NCBI RefSeq assembly: GCF_000495835.1
Contig: NZ_AWGC01000015.1
Coordinates: 62,001 to 126,000 of the forward strand
DNA from: Asticcacaulis sp. AC402
GTDB taxonomy: Bacteria; Pseudomonadota; Alphaproteobacteria; Caulobacterales; Caulobacteraceae
DNA: 64,000 bases
Direction: 5' to 3'
Shown here one piece after another: positions 47,445-56,740 of the stretch (the stretch's first letter is position 1; every line of letters starts with the position of its first letter). The notes beneath the pieces were generated by a model. That model was given only the letters and a program-made list of their open reading frames with translations. It was not told where the DNA came from and did not search any database. A program made the position numbers and the translations under genes.

Positions 47445-48092
47445 GTGCGCCCTCAGGTAACTTTAAAGCTGGCGACAACCCTTGATGGCCGTATCGCGAC
47501 AGCGTCGGGCGAAAGCCGCTGGATCACCGGCGAGGAGGCGCGGCGCTGCGTCCACGAACTGCGCGCCGGCCATGACGCCGTTTTGGTCGGTATTGAAACC
47601 GCACTCAAGGACGACCCGGAACTGACCGTCCGCCTGCAAGGCTATGAGGGCTACCAGCCGACCCGTGTGGTGCTCGATTCGAAAGGCCGCTTGCCGCTGA
47701 ATGCCAAGATGGTTCAGACGGCGCGGGTCATTCCGACCTATGTCGTTACCACCACCGACCTGCCGCGCGAAATGCTGGCCGCTCAGGTCAAGGCGATCAA
47801 GGTGCCGTCAAAGCATCAACGCGTCGACCTGGATGCTGCCCTGGAGGCCTTGTCCCGAGTGGGTATCGAACGGCTGTTTGTTGAAGGCGGCGGCGTGGTG
47901 GCGACGGCTTTTCTGCGCGCCGGTTATGTCGACCGGCTTGAATGGTTTCGCTCCAGCACCATCTTGGGCGGAGATGGACGACCCGTCTTCGGGCATCTCA
48001 ACCTGGAAAGGCTGGACCAGATGTTCAAGTTCACCCGTCTGGGCGTCCAGGCGGTCGGAGACGACCTGTGGGAAAGCTATGAGTTGATATAA
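47445..48092 (+). CDS. ribD: RibD-type reductase lacking the deaminase domain
   Basis: The 215-residue protein matches only the C-terminal reductase half of RibD: TLKLATTLDGRIATASGESRWITG, VLVGIETALKDDPELTVR, LFVEGGGVVATAFL. It should reduce the ribosyl group of the pyrimidine intermediate with NADPH. The N-terminal zinc deaminase (about 150 residues with HAE and PCxxxGxxxxC) is absent; nrdR occupies the preceding DNA. The GTG at 47445 lies four bases after the nrdR stop. Confidence 0.88.
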   Translation: MRPQVTLKLATTLDGRIATASGESRWITGEEARRCVHELRAGHDAVLVGIETALKDDPELTVRLQGYEGYQPTRVVLDSKGRLPLNAKMVQTARVIPTYVVTTTDLPREMLAAQVKAIKVPSKHQRVDLDAALEALSRVGIERLFVEGGGVVATAFLRAGYVDRLEWFRSSTILGGDGRPVFGHLNLERLDQMFKFTRLGVQAVGDDLWESYELI

Positions 48093-48098
48093 GGTTTG

Positions 48099-48180
48099 GA
48101 ACCACGGACGGACGCGGATCGGCACGGCGAAGAGGCCTGTTTGTATCCGCCTTTATCCGCGTTCATCCATGGTTCATTTT
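48099..48180. repeat. Iteron-built inverted repeat (family C), copy 3
   Basis: ACCACGGACGGACGCGGAT at the left is mirrored by ATCCGCGTTCATCCATGGT at the right, with a few mismatches. The right half is built from 10-base GGATNNANGC units. It lies between ribD and ribE. Confidence 0.65.
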
Positions 48181-48193
48181 CTGGGGCAAAAAC

Positions 48194-48805
48194 GTGTTTA
48201 CAGGGATTATCACAAGTCAGGGAACCGTTGCGGCGCTGGAGCGTTCGCCGGGGGGCGTGCGGCTGACCATCAAGGTCGGCTTTGACCTGTCGGATGTAGC
48301 GCTGGGCGCTTCGATCAGCCACGCCGGTTGCTGCCTGACGGTTGTCGCCATCAGCGAAGACGGCTACGATCTCGATGTCTCTAATGAGACCGTAAACGTC
48401 ACCAATCTATCCGGTTGGCAGGTCGGCACGCAGGTCAATCTCGAACGCGCGCTGAAAATCGGCGATGAACTGGGCGGGCATATTGTCTCAGGTCACGTCG
48501 ACGGCCTCGCCGAACTGATAGGCGTCGTGCAGGACGGCGACAGCTATCGCTTGACCCTCCGTGCCCCGGCGCCGCTGCACCGTTTCATAGCCCCCAAGGG
48601 TTCGGTGGCTCTCGACGGCGTCTCGCTGACGGTCAACGAGGTCGAAGGCGACACCTTCGGCGTCAATATAATTCCACATACCTGGAACTATACGACTCTG
48701 TCGCAGACCAGGATTGGCGACAAGGTCAACCTTGAAGTCGATCGCCTGGCGCGCTATGCCGCGCGCTGGTTTGAAACCGAACCCATTGCCACATCCGGTA
48801 AGTAA
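48194..48805 (+). CDS. ribE: Riboflavin synthase alpha subunit
   Basis: The 203-residue protein consists of two lumazine-binding repeats: MFTGIITSQGTV with SHAGCCLTVV, and GGHIVSGHVDG with VALDGVSLTVNEV. It forms riboflavin from two 6,7-dimethyl-8-ribityllumazine molecules. It starts at a GTG at 48194. The C-terminal helix mediates trimer formation in this family. Confidence 0.95.
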   Translation: MFTGIITSQGTVAALERSPGGVRLTIKVGFDLSDVALGASISHAGCCLTVVAISEDGYDLDVSNETVNVTNLSGWQVGTQVNLERALKIGDELGGHIVSGHVDGLAELIGVVQDGDSYRLTLRAPAPLHRFIAPKGSVALDGVSLTVNEVEGDTFGVNIIPHTWNYTTLSQTRIGDKVNLEVDRLARYAARWFETEPIATSGK

Positions 48806-48816
48806 GAGCCGCCATC

Positions 48817-49941
48817 ATGAGTCTGCACAGCGTTCCGAACGATCTCGACAGCCCGATCTCCTCGATCGAGGACATTCTGGAGGACGCGCGCAACGGCCGG
48901 CCCTATATTCTGGTCGATGCCGAAGACCGCGAGAACGAGGGCGATGTCGTCATCCCGGCCCAGATGGCGACACCCGATATCATCAACTTCATGGCGCGAT
49001 TTGCCCGCGGCCTGATCTGCCTATCGATCACCGGTGACCGCGCCAAGACCCTGCGCCTGCCGCCGATGGTCCATGACAACGGCGCGCGCAACGGCACCGC
49101 TTTTACCGTTTCGATTGAAGCCAAGGAGGGCATATCGACCGGGATTTCGCCACGAGACCGAGCCCTGACCATCGCCGTCGCCATCGATCCAACCAAGGAC
49201 TCGCGCGATATCGTCTCGCCGGGTCACGTTTTCCCGCTCGTGGCGCGCGATGGTGGTGTGCTGGTCCGCGCCGGCCACACAGAAGCCGCCGTCGATATTT
49301 CGCGAATGGCAGGGCTGTCGCCGGCGGGAGTGATCTGCGAGATCATCAATGACGATGGTACCATGGCACGGTTACCGGACCTGATCAAATTCGCCCAGAC
49401 CCACGGCATGAAGATCGGCACCATCGCCGACCTGATCGCTTATCGGCGGCGCACTGAACGCTTCGTTGAACGTGTGTTAGAACGGCCGTTTAACAGCCAG
49501 TGGGGTGGCTTGTTTCGCCTGTTTGTTTATCGCAACCAACTGGACGGCGCGGAGCACCTGGCTCTTGTGACCCACATGCCCCAGGCAGGGAAGCCGACCC
49601 TGGTGCGGATGCATCAGCTCGACATCGCCTCGGACGTCCTGGCCGGGTTCGGCGACAGTCTGCGCGCCGGCTATATCGAAAGAGCGATGGAAATCATGGC
49701 GGGGCATGACGGTCCTGCGGTGATGGTGCTTCTGCGCGATCCGGATCCTAAGGTATTGTCCCAGCGTTTCGGCGATGAGACCGCGGGGCAGGGCAGCCGG
49801 GGCCTGCGCGACTATGGGGTTGGCGCACAGATACTGCTCGATCTCGGGGTGCGTGATATGATTGCGCTGTCGGGCACCCGTCCCAAGCCAGCCGCTCTCG
49901 AAGGCTATGGTCTGTCGATCATCGACTGGAAGACGCTGTAG
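48817..49941 (+). CDS. ribB: 3,4-dihydroxy-2-butanone-4-phosphate synthase with degenerate GCHII domain
   Basis: Residues 1-215 form a complete DHBP synthase (VDAEDRENEGDVVIPAQ, RAGHTEAAVDI). Residues 220-374 align with GTP cyclohydrolase II but lack the zinc-binding C-x10-C-x-C cysteines, so this half should not open GTP. It resembles the RibBX hybrids described in other proteobacteria. A separate RibA is then needed elsewhere. It follows ribE by 11 bases. Confidence 0.9.
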   Translation: MSLHSVPNDLDSPISSIEDILEDARNGRPYILVDAEDRENEGDVVIPAQMATPDIINFMARFARGLICLSITGDRAKTLRLPPMVHDNGARNGTAFTVSIEAKEGISTGISPRDRALTIAVAIDPTKDSRDIVSPGHVFPLVARDGGVLVRAGHTEAAVDISRMAGLSPAGVICEIINDDGTMARLPDLIKFAQTHGMKIGTIADLIAYRRRTERFVERVLERPFNSQWGGLFRLFVYRNQLDGAEHLALVTHMPQAGKPTLVRMHQLDIASDVLAGFGDSLRAGYIERAMEIMAGHDGPAVMVLLRDPDPKVLSQRFGDETAGQGSRGLRDYGVGAQILLDLGVRDMIALSGTRPKPAALEGYGLSIIDWKTL

Positions 49942-49944
49942 AAA

Positions 49945-50090
49945 CTCCTCTCTCCGGTGACGGGAGAGGTCAGGGGCGGGGGCTTCGGTAGGGGCCGGTG
50001 CACCTGAATTGGCAGCAAAGCCCCTCACCCGATCGCCTTCACTTCGTTCGGCTCTCGTCCTCTCCCCGTAAACGGGGAGAGGGAAAATAG
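49945..50090. repeat. Palindromic intergenic repeat between ribB and ribH
   Basis: CTCTCCGGTGACGGGAGAG at the left and CTCTCCCCGTAAACGGGGAGAG at the right are each short hairpins; between them lie AGGGGCGGGGG and CCCCTCACCC, which also pair. Such nested GGGAGAGG elements are common intergenic repeats in related genera. Confidence 0.6.
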
Positions 50091-50175
50091 GCAAAGCGCG
50101 CGAATTTGGCTTTGTGCCATAAGCTTTAGGCGGTATTGAGCGCCTCTTGACCTTTGTTCACTCAGGACGACTCGC

Positions 50176-50643
50176 TTGTCTCAGGAAAATCCGCTCCGCC
50201 TACTGATCGTCGAAAGCCGATTCTACGACGACATCGCCGATGAGCTTTTGGCCGGCGCCAAGGATGCGCTCGATGCCCACGGTGTCGCCTACGATGTCGT
50301 TACTGTGCCGGGTGCCTTCGAAATTCCGGCAGCGATCGCTATGGCCGAGGATGCCGCCCATCGTCCGATGGGCAAGTCCTATGACGGCTATGTCGCGCTC
50401 GGTTGCGTCATTCGCGGCGACACCACCCATTACGACTATGTGTGCATGGAATCGGCACGTGGTCTCATGGACCTGTCCTGCCAGCAGCGTCTGGCCATCG
50501 GCTATGGCATCCTGACCGTTGAGGACGAGGATCAGGCCTGGGTTCGCGCCCGCCGCGCGGAAGGCGATAAGGGCGGCACGGTTGCCAAGGTCTGCCTCAG
50601 CATGATCGCACTCCGTAAATCCCTGGTAGAAGGTTCGGTATGA
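50176..50643 (+). CDS. ribH: 6,7-dimethyl-8-ribityllumazine synthase
   Basis: The 155-residue protein has [25 protein letters not shown] and the catalytic His in [11 protein letters not shown]. It joins the ribitylamino-uracil and DHBP. It starts at the TTG at 50176. Its stop overlaps the nusB start (ATGA). Confidence 0.95.
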   Translation: MSQENPLRLLIVESRFYDDIADELLAGAKDALDAHGVAYDVVTVPGAFEIPAAIAMAEDAAHRPMGKSYDGYVALGCVIRGDTTHYDYVCMESARGLMDLSCQQRLAIGYGILTVEDEDQAWVRARRAEGDKGGTVAKVCLSMIALRKSLVEGSV

Positions 50644-51164
50644 GCGACGCCAAGCCCAACAGCCTTAAAGCCGTGATGGATCAGCTCAATGCCGGGACCG
50701 GCGCCAAGCCGCTGACCCAACGCGACAAGCGCGCACGCACGGTGGCGCGCCTGGTTCTGGTCCAGGCCCTGTACCAGATGGAACTGACTGGTACCGGCGT
50801 CGAAACCGTCATTCGGGAATTTGTCGATCACCGCTTCGACTCCGACCTGGACGGCGAACCCATGGCGCACGCCGACGAGGAATTCTTTTCCGAAGGCGCC
50901 CGTTCCATCGTCCGCGAACAAGCGACCATCGACCCGCTGGTGTCCAGTCGCCTGGCCTCGGGCTGGCGGTTGGAACGACTCGACACCACCGTCCGCGCCA
51001 TCCTGCGCGCCGGCGCCTGGGAGCTGAAGTTCCGCCCCGACGTAGGTCTCGAAGTGGTCATTAATGAATATGTTGAGATCGCCCGCGCCTTCTTCGGCGA
51101 AACCGAGGCCCGGTTCGTCAATGCGGCATTGGACGGTGTGGCCAAAGACGTTCGTAAGCCATAG
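50640..51164 (+). CDS. nusB: Transcription antitermination factor NusB
   Basis: The 174-residue all-helical protein has [63 protein letters not shown]. It works with NusE in rRNA antitermination. Translationally coupled to ribH. Confidence 0.95.
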   Translation: MSDAKPNSLKAVMDQLNAGTGAKPLTQRDKRARTVARLVLVQALYQMELTGTGVETVIREFVDHRFDSDLDGEPMAHADEEFFSEGARSIVREQATIDPLVSSRLASGWRLERLDTTVRAILRAGAWELKFRPDVGLEVVINEYVEIARAFFGETEARFVNAALDGVAKDVRKP

Positions 51165-51307
51165 CTAAAGTCGGGTCTTCACGCCTTTTTGCACGCGTGA
51201 ATTCGCGCCTTTAGAGTAAAACCGTCGCCTGATTTTTCTTTTTTTCGCAAAACGCTTCTGTTGCACGGCACAATTGACAGTATTTTGCCTGGGGTCGGAG
51301 TTCGCTT

Positions 51308-52288
51308 ATGAGTGAGCATCAGCATGACGAGTTCTCCATTATCGACCAACTGTTCAAGCCGCTCGCCGGGCTTTGCCGCGAGGCGAGGGGGCTGGTTGAC
51401 GACGTCGCTGTCATCGCTGCCGACGGCAACCACGATCTGGTTGTCTCGACCGACGCCATGGTCGCCGGGGTCCATTTTTTTGAGTACGATCCGCTGGATT
51501 TGGTGGCGCGCAAGCTGATGCGGGTCAATCTTTCCGATATCATTGCCAAGGGTGCCATTCCATACGGCTATACCCTGGTAACTGCCTGGCCGCGTGGTAC
51601 TACCTATTCTGAAAAGCAGGACTTTGCCCGCGGACTAAAGATAGAACAGGACCGTTTCGGCCTCGACCTGTTCGGCGGCGATACCGTTTCGACCCATGGT
51701 CCGTTGCACGTTTCGATGACGATATTCGGTCGCGTCCCGCGGGGACAGGCCCTGTCACGGCTTGGCGCGCGGTCGGGCGACAAGATACTTGTCAGTGGCT
51801 ATATCGGCCAGGGTTATCTGGGGCTGAAGGCGCTGCGGGGAGAGTTCCTCGGCGTGTCCCACGCCGACGAGAACGATGTCATCAGCGCCTATCACCTGCC
51901 CGAGATCCGCCCGGATCTGGCAGTCTGTGTCCGTGATCATGCCCGCGCCTCGATGGACATTTCCGACGGTCTGCTCGCCGACGCCGACCACATGGCGCGC
52001 ATCAACAAGCTGATGATCCGCATTGACCTCAATAAGGTGCCGACCTCGATGGCAGCGCGCGCCGCCATGGGTGCAGGACTGTCGCCGGTCGAACTGGTCA
52101 CTGGCGGCGACGACTACCAGATCCTGTGCGCCGCCGATGACGCAGGTGCCAAGGCGCTTGTCATGGCGGGATTTTACGAGATCGGCACTTGCCTGGGTCT
52201 GTCTGAAGATACCCCGGCCGGGGCCGAGTTGTGGGCTGATGGCCGCCGAATCGAGGTCGCTGCCAAGGGTTATAGCCACCCGTTGTAA
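51308..52288 (+). CDS. thiL: Thiamine-monophosphate kinase
   Basis: The 326-residue PurM-like kinase has DDVAVI, STDAMVAGVHF, VNLSDIIAKGAIP, GGDTVST and SMDISDGLLADADHM. It phosphorylates thiamine monophosphate to the diphosphate. Like many alphaproteobacterial thiL genes it follows nusB, here after a 143-base gap. Confidence 0.95.
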   Translation: MSEHQHDEFSIIDQLFKPLAGLCREARGLVDDVAVIAADGNHDLVVSTDAMVAGVHFFEYDPLDLVARKLMRVNLSDIIAKGAIPYGYTLVTAWPRGTTYSEKQDFARGLKIEQDRFGLDLFGGDTVSTHGPLHVSMTIFGRVPRGQALSRLGARSGDKILVSGYIGQGYLGLKALRGEFLGVSHADENDVISAYHLPEIRPDLAVCVRDHARASMDISDGLLADADHMARINKLMIRIDLNKVPTSMAARAAMGAGLSPVELVTGGDDYQILCAADDAGAKALVMAGFYEIGTCLGLSEDTPAGAELWADGRRIEVAAKGYSHPL

Positions 52289-52430
52289 CGAACCGCCTTT
52301 GCCGCAATAGATTGAGCCAAGACGCTTTCCACTGTCCGTGCCAATTGCTTTGCGGGCAAGATGATCATTGCGGCAGAGCCTCAGCAGCGACGCTTGCGCC
52401 AGTGTCCTGGCATGTCTTCCGGGTGAACTC

Positions 52431-52598
52431 ATACCAAGCGCCACAAATAATGACTCTTGGTATTTGCATTTTTTCAGCTCGAACGCCGCCGCACGGGCGG
52501 CCCCGATGACCCCTCGCAAAAACTCGGGCGCCCGAGAAACGCCTTTTGGCCCGCTTGCCAAACCGCGATGTGTCAAGAATTGCGCGGGTTGGCGTCAT
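52431..52598. repeat. Dispersed repeat family B, copy 4
   Basis: Left hairpin ATACCAAGC/TCTTGGTAT, conserved TTTTTTCAGCTC core and right CCAAACCGCGAT end are recognisable, with more mismatches than in the other copies. It lies in the 566-base gap between thiL and the glycine-zipper gene; no gene is seen in that gap. Confidence 0.7.
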
Positions 52599-52730
52599 GC
52601 CCTTTGGGCCTTGGTGCGAAGTTTTTTTGCTGAAAACTAACGATTCAAATGGCGAAGACACCGCCTGGCCAAATTGCGCCGTTGAGGGGCCGGTCTTAGC
52701 ATTGCGCCATAACGAGGCCTGGGTTGGCTT

Positions 52731-52832
52731 AGAGCGCAATCCGATAAAGTGTGACGCACTTTTCGGACAAATTGCGCGACAAAACAAAAACTTAGAGCGA
52801 GATGGCGATTCTACCAAAAGCCATCTCGCTAT
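52731..52832 (-). repeat. Dispersed repeat family A, copy 2 (inverted)
   Basis: Reads on the minus strand from a hairpin (GCGAGATGGC/GCCATCTCGC) through TTTTGTTTTGTCGCGCAATT to TTATCGGATTGCGCTCT. Its hairpin end lies 23 bases before the glycine-zipper start codon, so it forms part of that gene's leader. Confidence 0.8.
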
Positions 52833-52854
52833 AGAAAGATTCGGAGTTTGGCAG

Positions 52855-53367
52855 ATGACACGGACTTGGACTATAACCGCCGTTGCCGGGGCATGTCTCG
52901 CCGCGGCCCTCTCCGTACCGGCGGTCGCGGCCGAAGGCAATTACCGCTATGAAAGCTGTTACAGCCGCGACCAGTACGCCACCGGCAGCGGTGTGGTTGC
53001 CGGCGCTATCGTCGGAGGAGCGTTCGGCGGACCGGCGGGCGCCATCCTCGGCGGTGCGATCGGCGGCGCGGCGGGAGATGACAGCGTCGATTGTCGCTAC
53101 GAACGCTACGAAGGCGCCGACTATGATGGCGGCAATCGTTACCGACGTGATGGCCCTTACACCGAAGGCACGGTTGACCGCGACGGTTATCGTCAGGGCT
53201 ACACCGACCGCTCTGGTAATGATCACCGTCTGAATGGCTTGGATCGCGGTTATCACGTCGATAGCTACACCTATCGCCGATCGACCTACCGCGAAGGCAA
53301 TTACGACCGCTACGGCGTCTGGCATGCCGATCGCGCCTCCAGGGGCCGCGGCTTTCGCCCGAACTAG
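52855..53367 (+). CDS. Exported glycine-zipper protein
   Basis: The 170-residue protein has a signal peptide (cleavage near AVAAEG) and a glycine-zipper hairpin (VVAGAIVGGAFGGPAGAILGG) at about 43-73. A C-terminal half rich in Tyr, Arg and Asp follows (YDGGNRYRRDGPY). Such proteins are thought to sit in or under the outer membrane. GGAG lies nine bases before the ATG at 52855. The stop codon falls inside a family A repeat. Confidence 0.8.
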   Translation: MTRTWTITAVAGACLAAALSVPAVAAEGNYRYESCYSRDQYATGSGVVAGAIVGGAFGGPAGAILGGAIGGAAGDDSVDCRYERYEGADYDGGNRYRRDGPYTEGTVDRDGYRQGYTDRSGNDHRLNGLDRGYHVDSYTYRRSTYREGNYDRYGVWHADRASRGRGFRPN

Positions 53368-53482
53368 AGCGGGCTTTTGATGGAACCCAAACCCCGCTCT
53401 TCGTTTTTGTTTTGTCGCGCAATTCTTCCGAAAACGGGGACGCCCGTGCAATGGCTTCGACTTTATCGGATCGCGTTCAAAA
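53367..53482 (+). repeat. Dispersed repeat family A, copy 3
   Basis: Follows the glycine-zipper stop directly: GAGCGGG hairpin, TTTTTGTTTTGTCGCGCAAT, ACGGGGACGCCCGTGC core and a final TTATCGGATCGCG. Confidence 0.8.
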
Positions 53483-53652
53483 GTCGATACGACTCACTGA
53501 ACGGGAACGCAGACTTCGATCGACGCGCATGCCGTAAAACTGACCTGAGCCGGCCCTGCCGCGGTTATTGCTGTCGTTTCCAGCGCCGTGAAACGTACTG
53601 CAACGGCTATGAAGACGGTTATCGCGAAGGCCGCTGCGTGGGCGACTGTTGA
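53377..53652 (+). CDS. Possible small cysteine-rich protein, N-terminus from repeat
   Basis: A 91-residue frame begins in family A copy 3 (FLFCRAILPKTG) and continues into a Cys-rich part (PCRGYCCRF, YCNGYEDGY, RCVGDC) that is not repeat-derived. The cysteine spacing suggests a remnant or real peptide, but no homologue is recalled and no signal peptide is present. Confidence 0.3.
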   Translation: MMEPKPRSSFLFCRAILPKTGTPVQWLRLYRIAFKSRYDSLNGNADFDRRACRKTDLSRPCRGYCCRFQRRETYCNGYEDGYREGRCVGDC

Positions 53653-53727
53653 AAAACACGTCGAGAACATCGCATGTTAACGGAGGGCTTTTCTCGTTTC
53701 TTAAGCCTTTGTACCTATAATGGCGAC

Positions 53728-54150
53728 ATGACCCGCTTACCCGATCGCCGTCTGTTTCTCCTTGGTCTGCCGCTCGCCTGTGTCGCGACTGGCGCCCACG
53801 CCGGCGGCGGTGGGGCGAAGCAGGCTTCCGAACCCGCGGTGCGTCTGGCATCGATCGGCATTCCGGTTGTTCGCAACCGGCAGGTCGTCAACTATCTTTT
53901 TGTCAGCGTGCGCATAAACCTGACCATGACGGCGCCTGAGGCCAAGCTGCGCGAACTGGAGCCGGTCTTCCGAGATACGGTCGTTCGGGTCTCTCATCGA
54001 ATCTCGTTTGGTAAGGCCGATCGCCACGACCAACTCGACGAAGCGCGCTTCAAGTCAGCGATGATGCCCGAATTTACCAGGATCGCGGGTCCAGGCAATA
54101 TCAAGTCGATCGATATCGTGTCGCAGAGCCCCAAGAAGCATCTGGGGTAG
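53728..54150 (+). CDS. Exported protein of unknown function
   Basis: The 140-residue protein has an N-terminal signal (RRLFLLGLPLACVATGAHA) with an RR pair, then a domain of strands and helices (YLFVSVRINLTM, LRELEPVFRDTVVRVSHR). The layout recalls small FliL-like periplasmic proteins, but this is not certain. It starts at the ATG at 53728. Confidence 0.65.
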   Translation: MTRLPDRRLFLLGLPLACVATGAHAGGGGAKQASEPAVRLASIGIPVVRNRQVVNYLFVSVRINLTMTAPEAKLRELEPVFRDTVVRVSHRISFGKADRHDQLDEARFKSAMMPEFTRIAGPGNIKSIDIVSQSPKKHLG

Positions 54151-54278
54151 TGCCAAGGCCCGAAAAGTGGTCGGGCATCATGGGGGAGGCCTTAGGTGTC
54201 AGAAAACGACTTGGACCTGTACTGCGCTTGCGTTTAGAGTTTTCTCTCTAAGTATTTGTATTTTCATAATATAGACTT

Positions 54279-54295
54279 TTGTTGCGTCGCAACAA
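54279..54295. promoter_or_regulatory. Palindrome in gap before hppA
   Basis: TTGTTGCG and CGCAACAA are perfect arms around one T. It lies 130 bases past the upstream gene in an AT-rich stretch. It could be an operator or a weak terminator stem. Confidence 0.4.
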
Positions 54296-54420
54296 TATTT
54301 GCACCTGCCGCAGGGCCCTTAACTATAATGGCTGACAGCGCTTTCTTGCCTTGAAACTCAATTCGACTTTTGGCACTCTCCGCGCCAATCAAAAGGCAAG
54401 GGGCTGATTTTGTTTTCGTT

Positions 54421-54495
54421 TCCCATGAGTTCTGGTCCCATGAGTTCTGGTCCCAGTAAGTCTGGTCCCAGTAAGTCTGGGCGAAGCAATTCTGG
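54421..54495. repeat. 15-bp tandem repeat before hppA
   Basis: Two exact TCCCATGAGTTCTGG units, two exact TCCCAGTAAGTCTGG units and one degraded GCGAAGCAATTCTGG unit follow without gaps. The array ends 75 bases before the hppA start. No other gene lies in the 420-base gap. Confidence 0.9.
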
Positions 54496-54570
54496 CGCTT
54501 TTTGATCCCGATAAACCCGGGGGCTGGCCACGGCCGTGACCTCCCAATAAGGATACAGGGGTAAATTATT

Positions 54571-56718
54571 ATGAATAATGCTTTGATGCTGGCCATTGGG
54601 GCCGGCATAGTCGGGTTGCTGTACGGTGTCGTACAGGCCATGACCCTGATGAAGGCCAGTGCCGGCAATGCGCGGATGCAGGAAATTGCCGCCGCCATCC
54701 AGGAAGGTGCGGCTGCCTATCTGAAGCGTCAGTACATCACCATCGGTATTGTCGGTGTGGTTATTTTTCTCCTCGCCTGGGTGGTCCTTGGGCAATGGTC
54801 GGCTATCGGCTTTGCCATCGGCGCCATCCTGTCGGGCGCGGCCGGTTATGCCGGCATGCTGATCTCAGTTCGTGCCAATGTGCGTACGGCGCAGGCGGCT
54901 TCGGAAAGCCTTGCCAAGGGCCTGAACATGGCCTTCTCGGCCGGTGCAGTAACCGGTATGTTCGTAGCCGGCGGCGCGCTGCTGGGCGTGGCGGGCTATT
55001 ATGCGCTGCTGACCGTCGGCCTGGGACTGGCGCCTACGGATCGTGACGTCATCAACGCCCTGGTTGCCCTGGGCTTCGGCGCTTCCCTTATCTCAATCTT
55101 CGCCCGTCTCGGCGGCGGCATCTTCACCAAGGGCGCCGACGTCGGCGGCGATATGGTTGGCAAGGTCGAGGCCGGTATCCCGGAGGATGACCCGCGCAAC
55201 CCGGCCACCATAGCTGACAACGTCGGTGACAATGTCGGCGACTGCGCCGGCATGGCGGCCGACCTGTTCGAAACCTATGCCGTTACCATCGTAGCGACTA
55301 TGGTGTTGGCCACCATCTTCTTCGGTGACCAGCCCGCCCTGCTGAATGCTATGCTGATGCTGCCCCTGGTTATCGGCGGCGTCTGTATCTTCACCTCGAT
55401 CATCGGCACCTTCTTTGTGTCGCTGGGTAAGGATAAGGATATCATGGGCGCCCTGTACAAGGGCCTGATTGCCACCGGCGTCCTGTCGGTCGCCGCCGTC
55501 GCCGGCGTTATTCACCTGTTTGTCGGCTTCGACACCCCCATCACCTATGACGGCGGCCCTGCCGGCGTAACCGGTATGACGCTGTTCTGGTGCGGCATGG
55601 TCGGCCTGGCGGTTACCGCCGCCTTTATTGTCGTGACAGAATACTACACCGGCACGGGCAAGCGGCCCGTTGTCTCGATTGCCCAGGCATCGGTCACCGG
55701 ACACGGTACCAATGTCATCCAGGGTCTGGCCATATCGATGGAATCCACCGCCGTTCCGGCGCTGGTCATCTGCGCCGGTATCATCGCCTGCCACTTGCTG
55801 GCCGGCCTGTTCGGCATCGCCATCGCTACCACCACAATGCTGGCCCTCGCCGGGATGATCGTGGCGCTTGATGCCTTTGGCCCGGTCACTGATAACGCCG
55901 GGGGCATCGCTGAAATGGCGGGCCTGCCCAGCGATGTCCGTCACACCACTGACGCCCTGGACGCCGTCGGCAACACCACCAAGGCCGTCACCAAGGGCTA
56001 TGCCATTGGTTCGGCCGGTCTCGGCGCCCTGGTGCTGTTCGCCGCCTACACCTCGGACCTGCAGCACTTTGCCGAAACCGCCACCAGCGGCATTTTCGTC
56101 GGCATGGAGAACCTGACCTTCTCGCTGTCGTCACCGTGGGTGGTCGTCGGCCTTCTGATCGGCGGCCTGCTGCCGTACCTGTTCGGCGGCATGGGCATGA
56201 CCGCCGTCGGCACGGCGGCTCAGGCCGTGGTCGAGGAAGTCCGCCGTCAGTTCCGTGAAGATCCAGGCATCATGGCCGGCACCTCCAAGCCGAACTATGG
56301 CCGCGCGGTCGACATGCTGACCAAGGCCGCGATCCGGGAAATGATCATCCCGTCGCTGCTGCCGGTTCTGTCGCCAATCGTTCTGTTCGCTGCGGTGTTT
56401 TACCTTGGCGGTCCGGTTCCGGCATTCGAAGCGGTCGGCGCGATGCTGTTGGGCGTGATCGTCACGGGCATCTTCGTCGCCATCTCGATGACCTCGGGCG
56501 GCGGCGCCTGGGACAATGCCAAGAAGTCGTTCGAAGACGGTTTCGTCGACAAGGACGGCGTCAAGCACCTCAAAGGCTCTGATGCACACAAGGCTTCGGT
56601 GACAGGCGACACGGTCGGCGATCCGTACAAGGACACGGCTGGCCCGGCGGTCAATCCGATGATCAAGATCACCAACATCGTCGCTCTGCTGATGCTGGCG
56701 GTCCTGGCCGGACACTGA
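54571..56718 (+). CDS. hppA: Membrane-bound proton-translocating pyrophosphatase
   Basis: The 715-residue, ~16-helix protein has the substrate motif [32 protein letters not shown] and the second acidic cluster [12 protein letters not shown]. Lys in [10 protein letters not shown] marks the K+-independent class. It couples pyrophosphate hydrolysis to outward H+ pumping. A terminator follows 22 bases after the stop. Confidence 0.97.
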   Translation: MNNALMLAIGAGIVGLLYGVVQAMTLMKASAGNARMQEIAAAIQEGAAAYLKRQYITIGIVGVVIFLLAWVVLGQWSAIGFAIGAILSGAAGYAGMLISVRANVRTAQAASESLAKGLNMAFSAGAVTGMFVAGGALLGVAGYYALLTVGLGLAPTDRDVINALVALGFGASLISIFARLGGGIFTKGADVGGDMVGKVEAGIPEDDPRNPATIADNVGDNVGDCAGMAADLFETYAVTIVATMVLATIFFGDQPALLNAMLMLPLVIGGVCIFTSIIGTFFVSLGKDKDIMGALYKGLIATGVLSVAAVAGVIHLFVGFDTPITYDGGPAGVTGMTLFWCGMVGLAVTAAFIVVTEYYTGTGKRPVVSIAQASVTGHGTNVIQGLAISMESTAVPALVICAGIIACHLLAGLFGIAIATTTMLALAGMIVALDAFGPVTDNAGGIAEMAGLPSDVRHTTDALDAVGNTTKAVTKGYAIGSAGLGALVLFAAYTSDLQHFAETATSGIFVGMENLTFSLSSPWVVVGLLIGGLLPYLFGGMGMTAVGTAAQAVVEEVRRQFREDPGIMAGTSKPNYGRAVDMLTKAAIREMIIPSLLPVLSPIVLFAAVFYLGGPVPAFEAVGAMLLGVIVTGIFVAISMTSGGGAWDNAKKSFEDGFVDKDGVKHLKGSDAHKASVTGDTVGDPYKDTAGPAVNPMIKITNIVALLMLAVLAGH

Positions 56719-56740
56719 GTGCTTTGCCTTCGAGCTATGG

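Noticed and set aside
48093-48193. FMN riboswitch before ribE
   Set aside because: The conserved FMN aptamer segments are absent; the region is an iteron inverted repeat.
54421-54495. CRISPR-like array
   Set aside because: The 15-bp units are contiguous without spacers and no cas genes are present; a simple tandem repeat.
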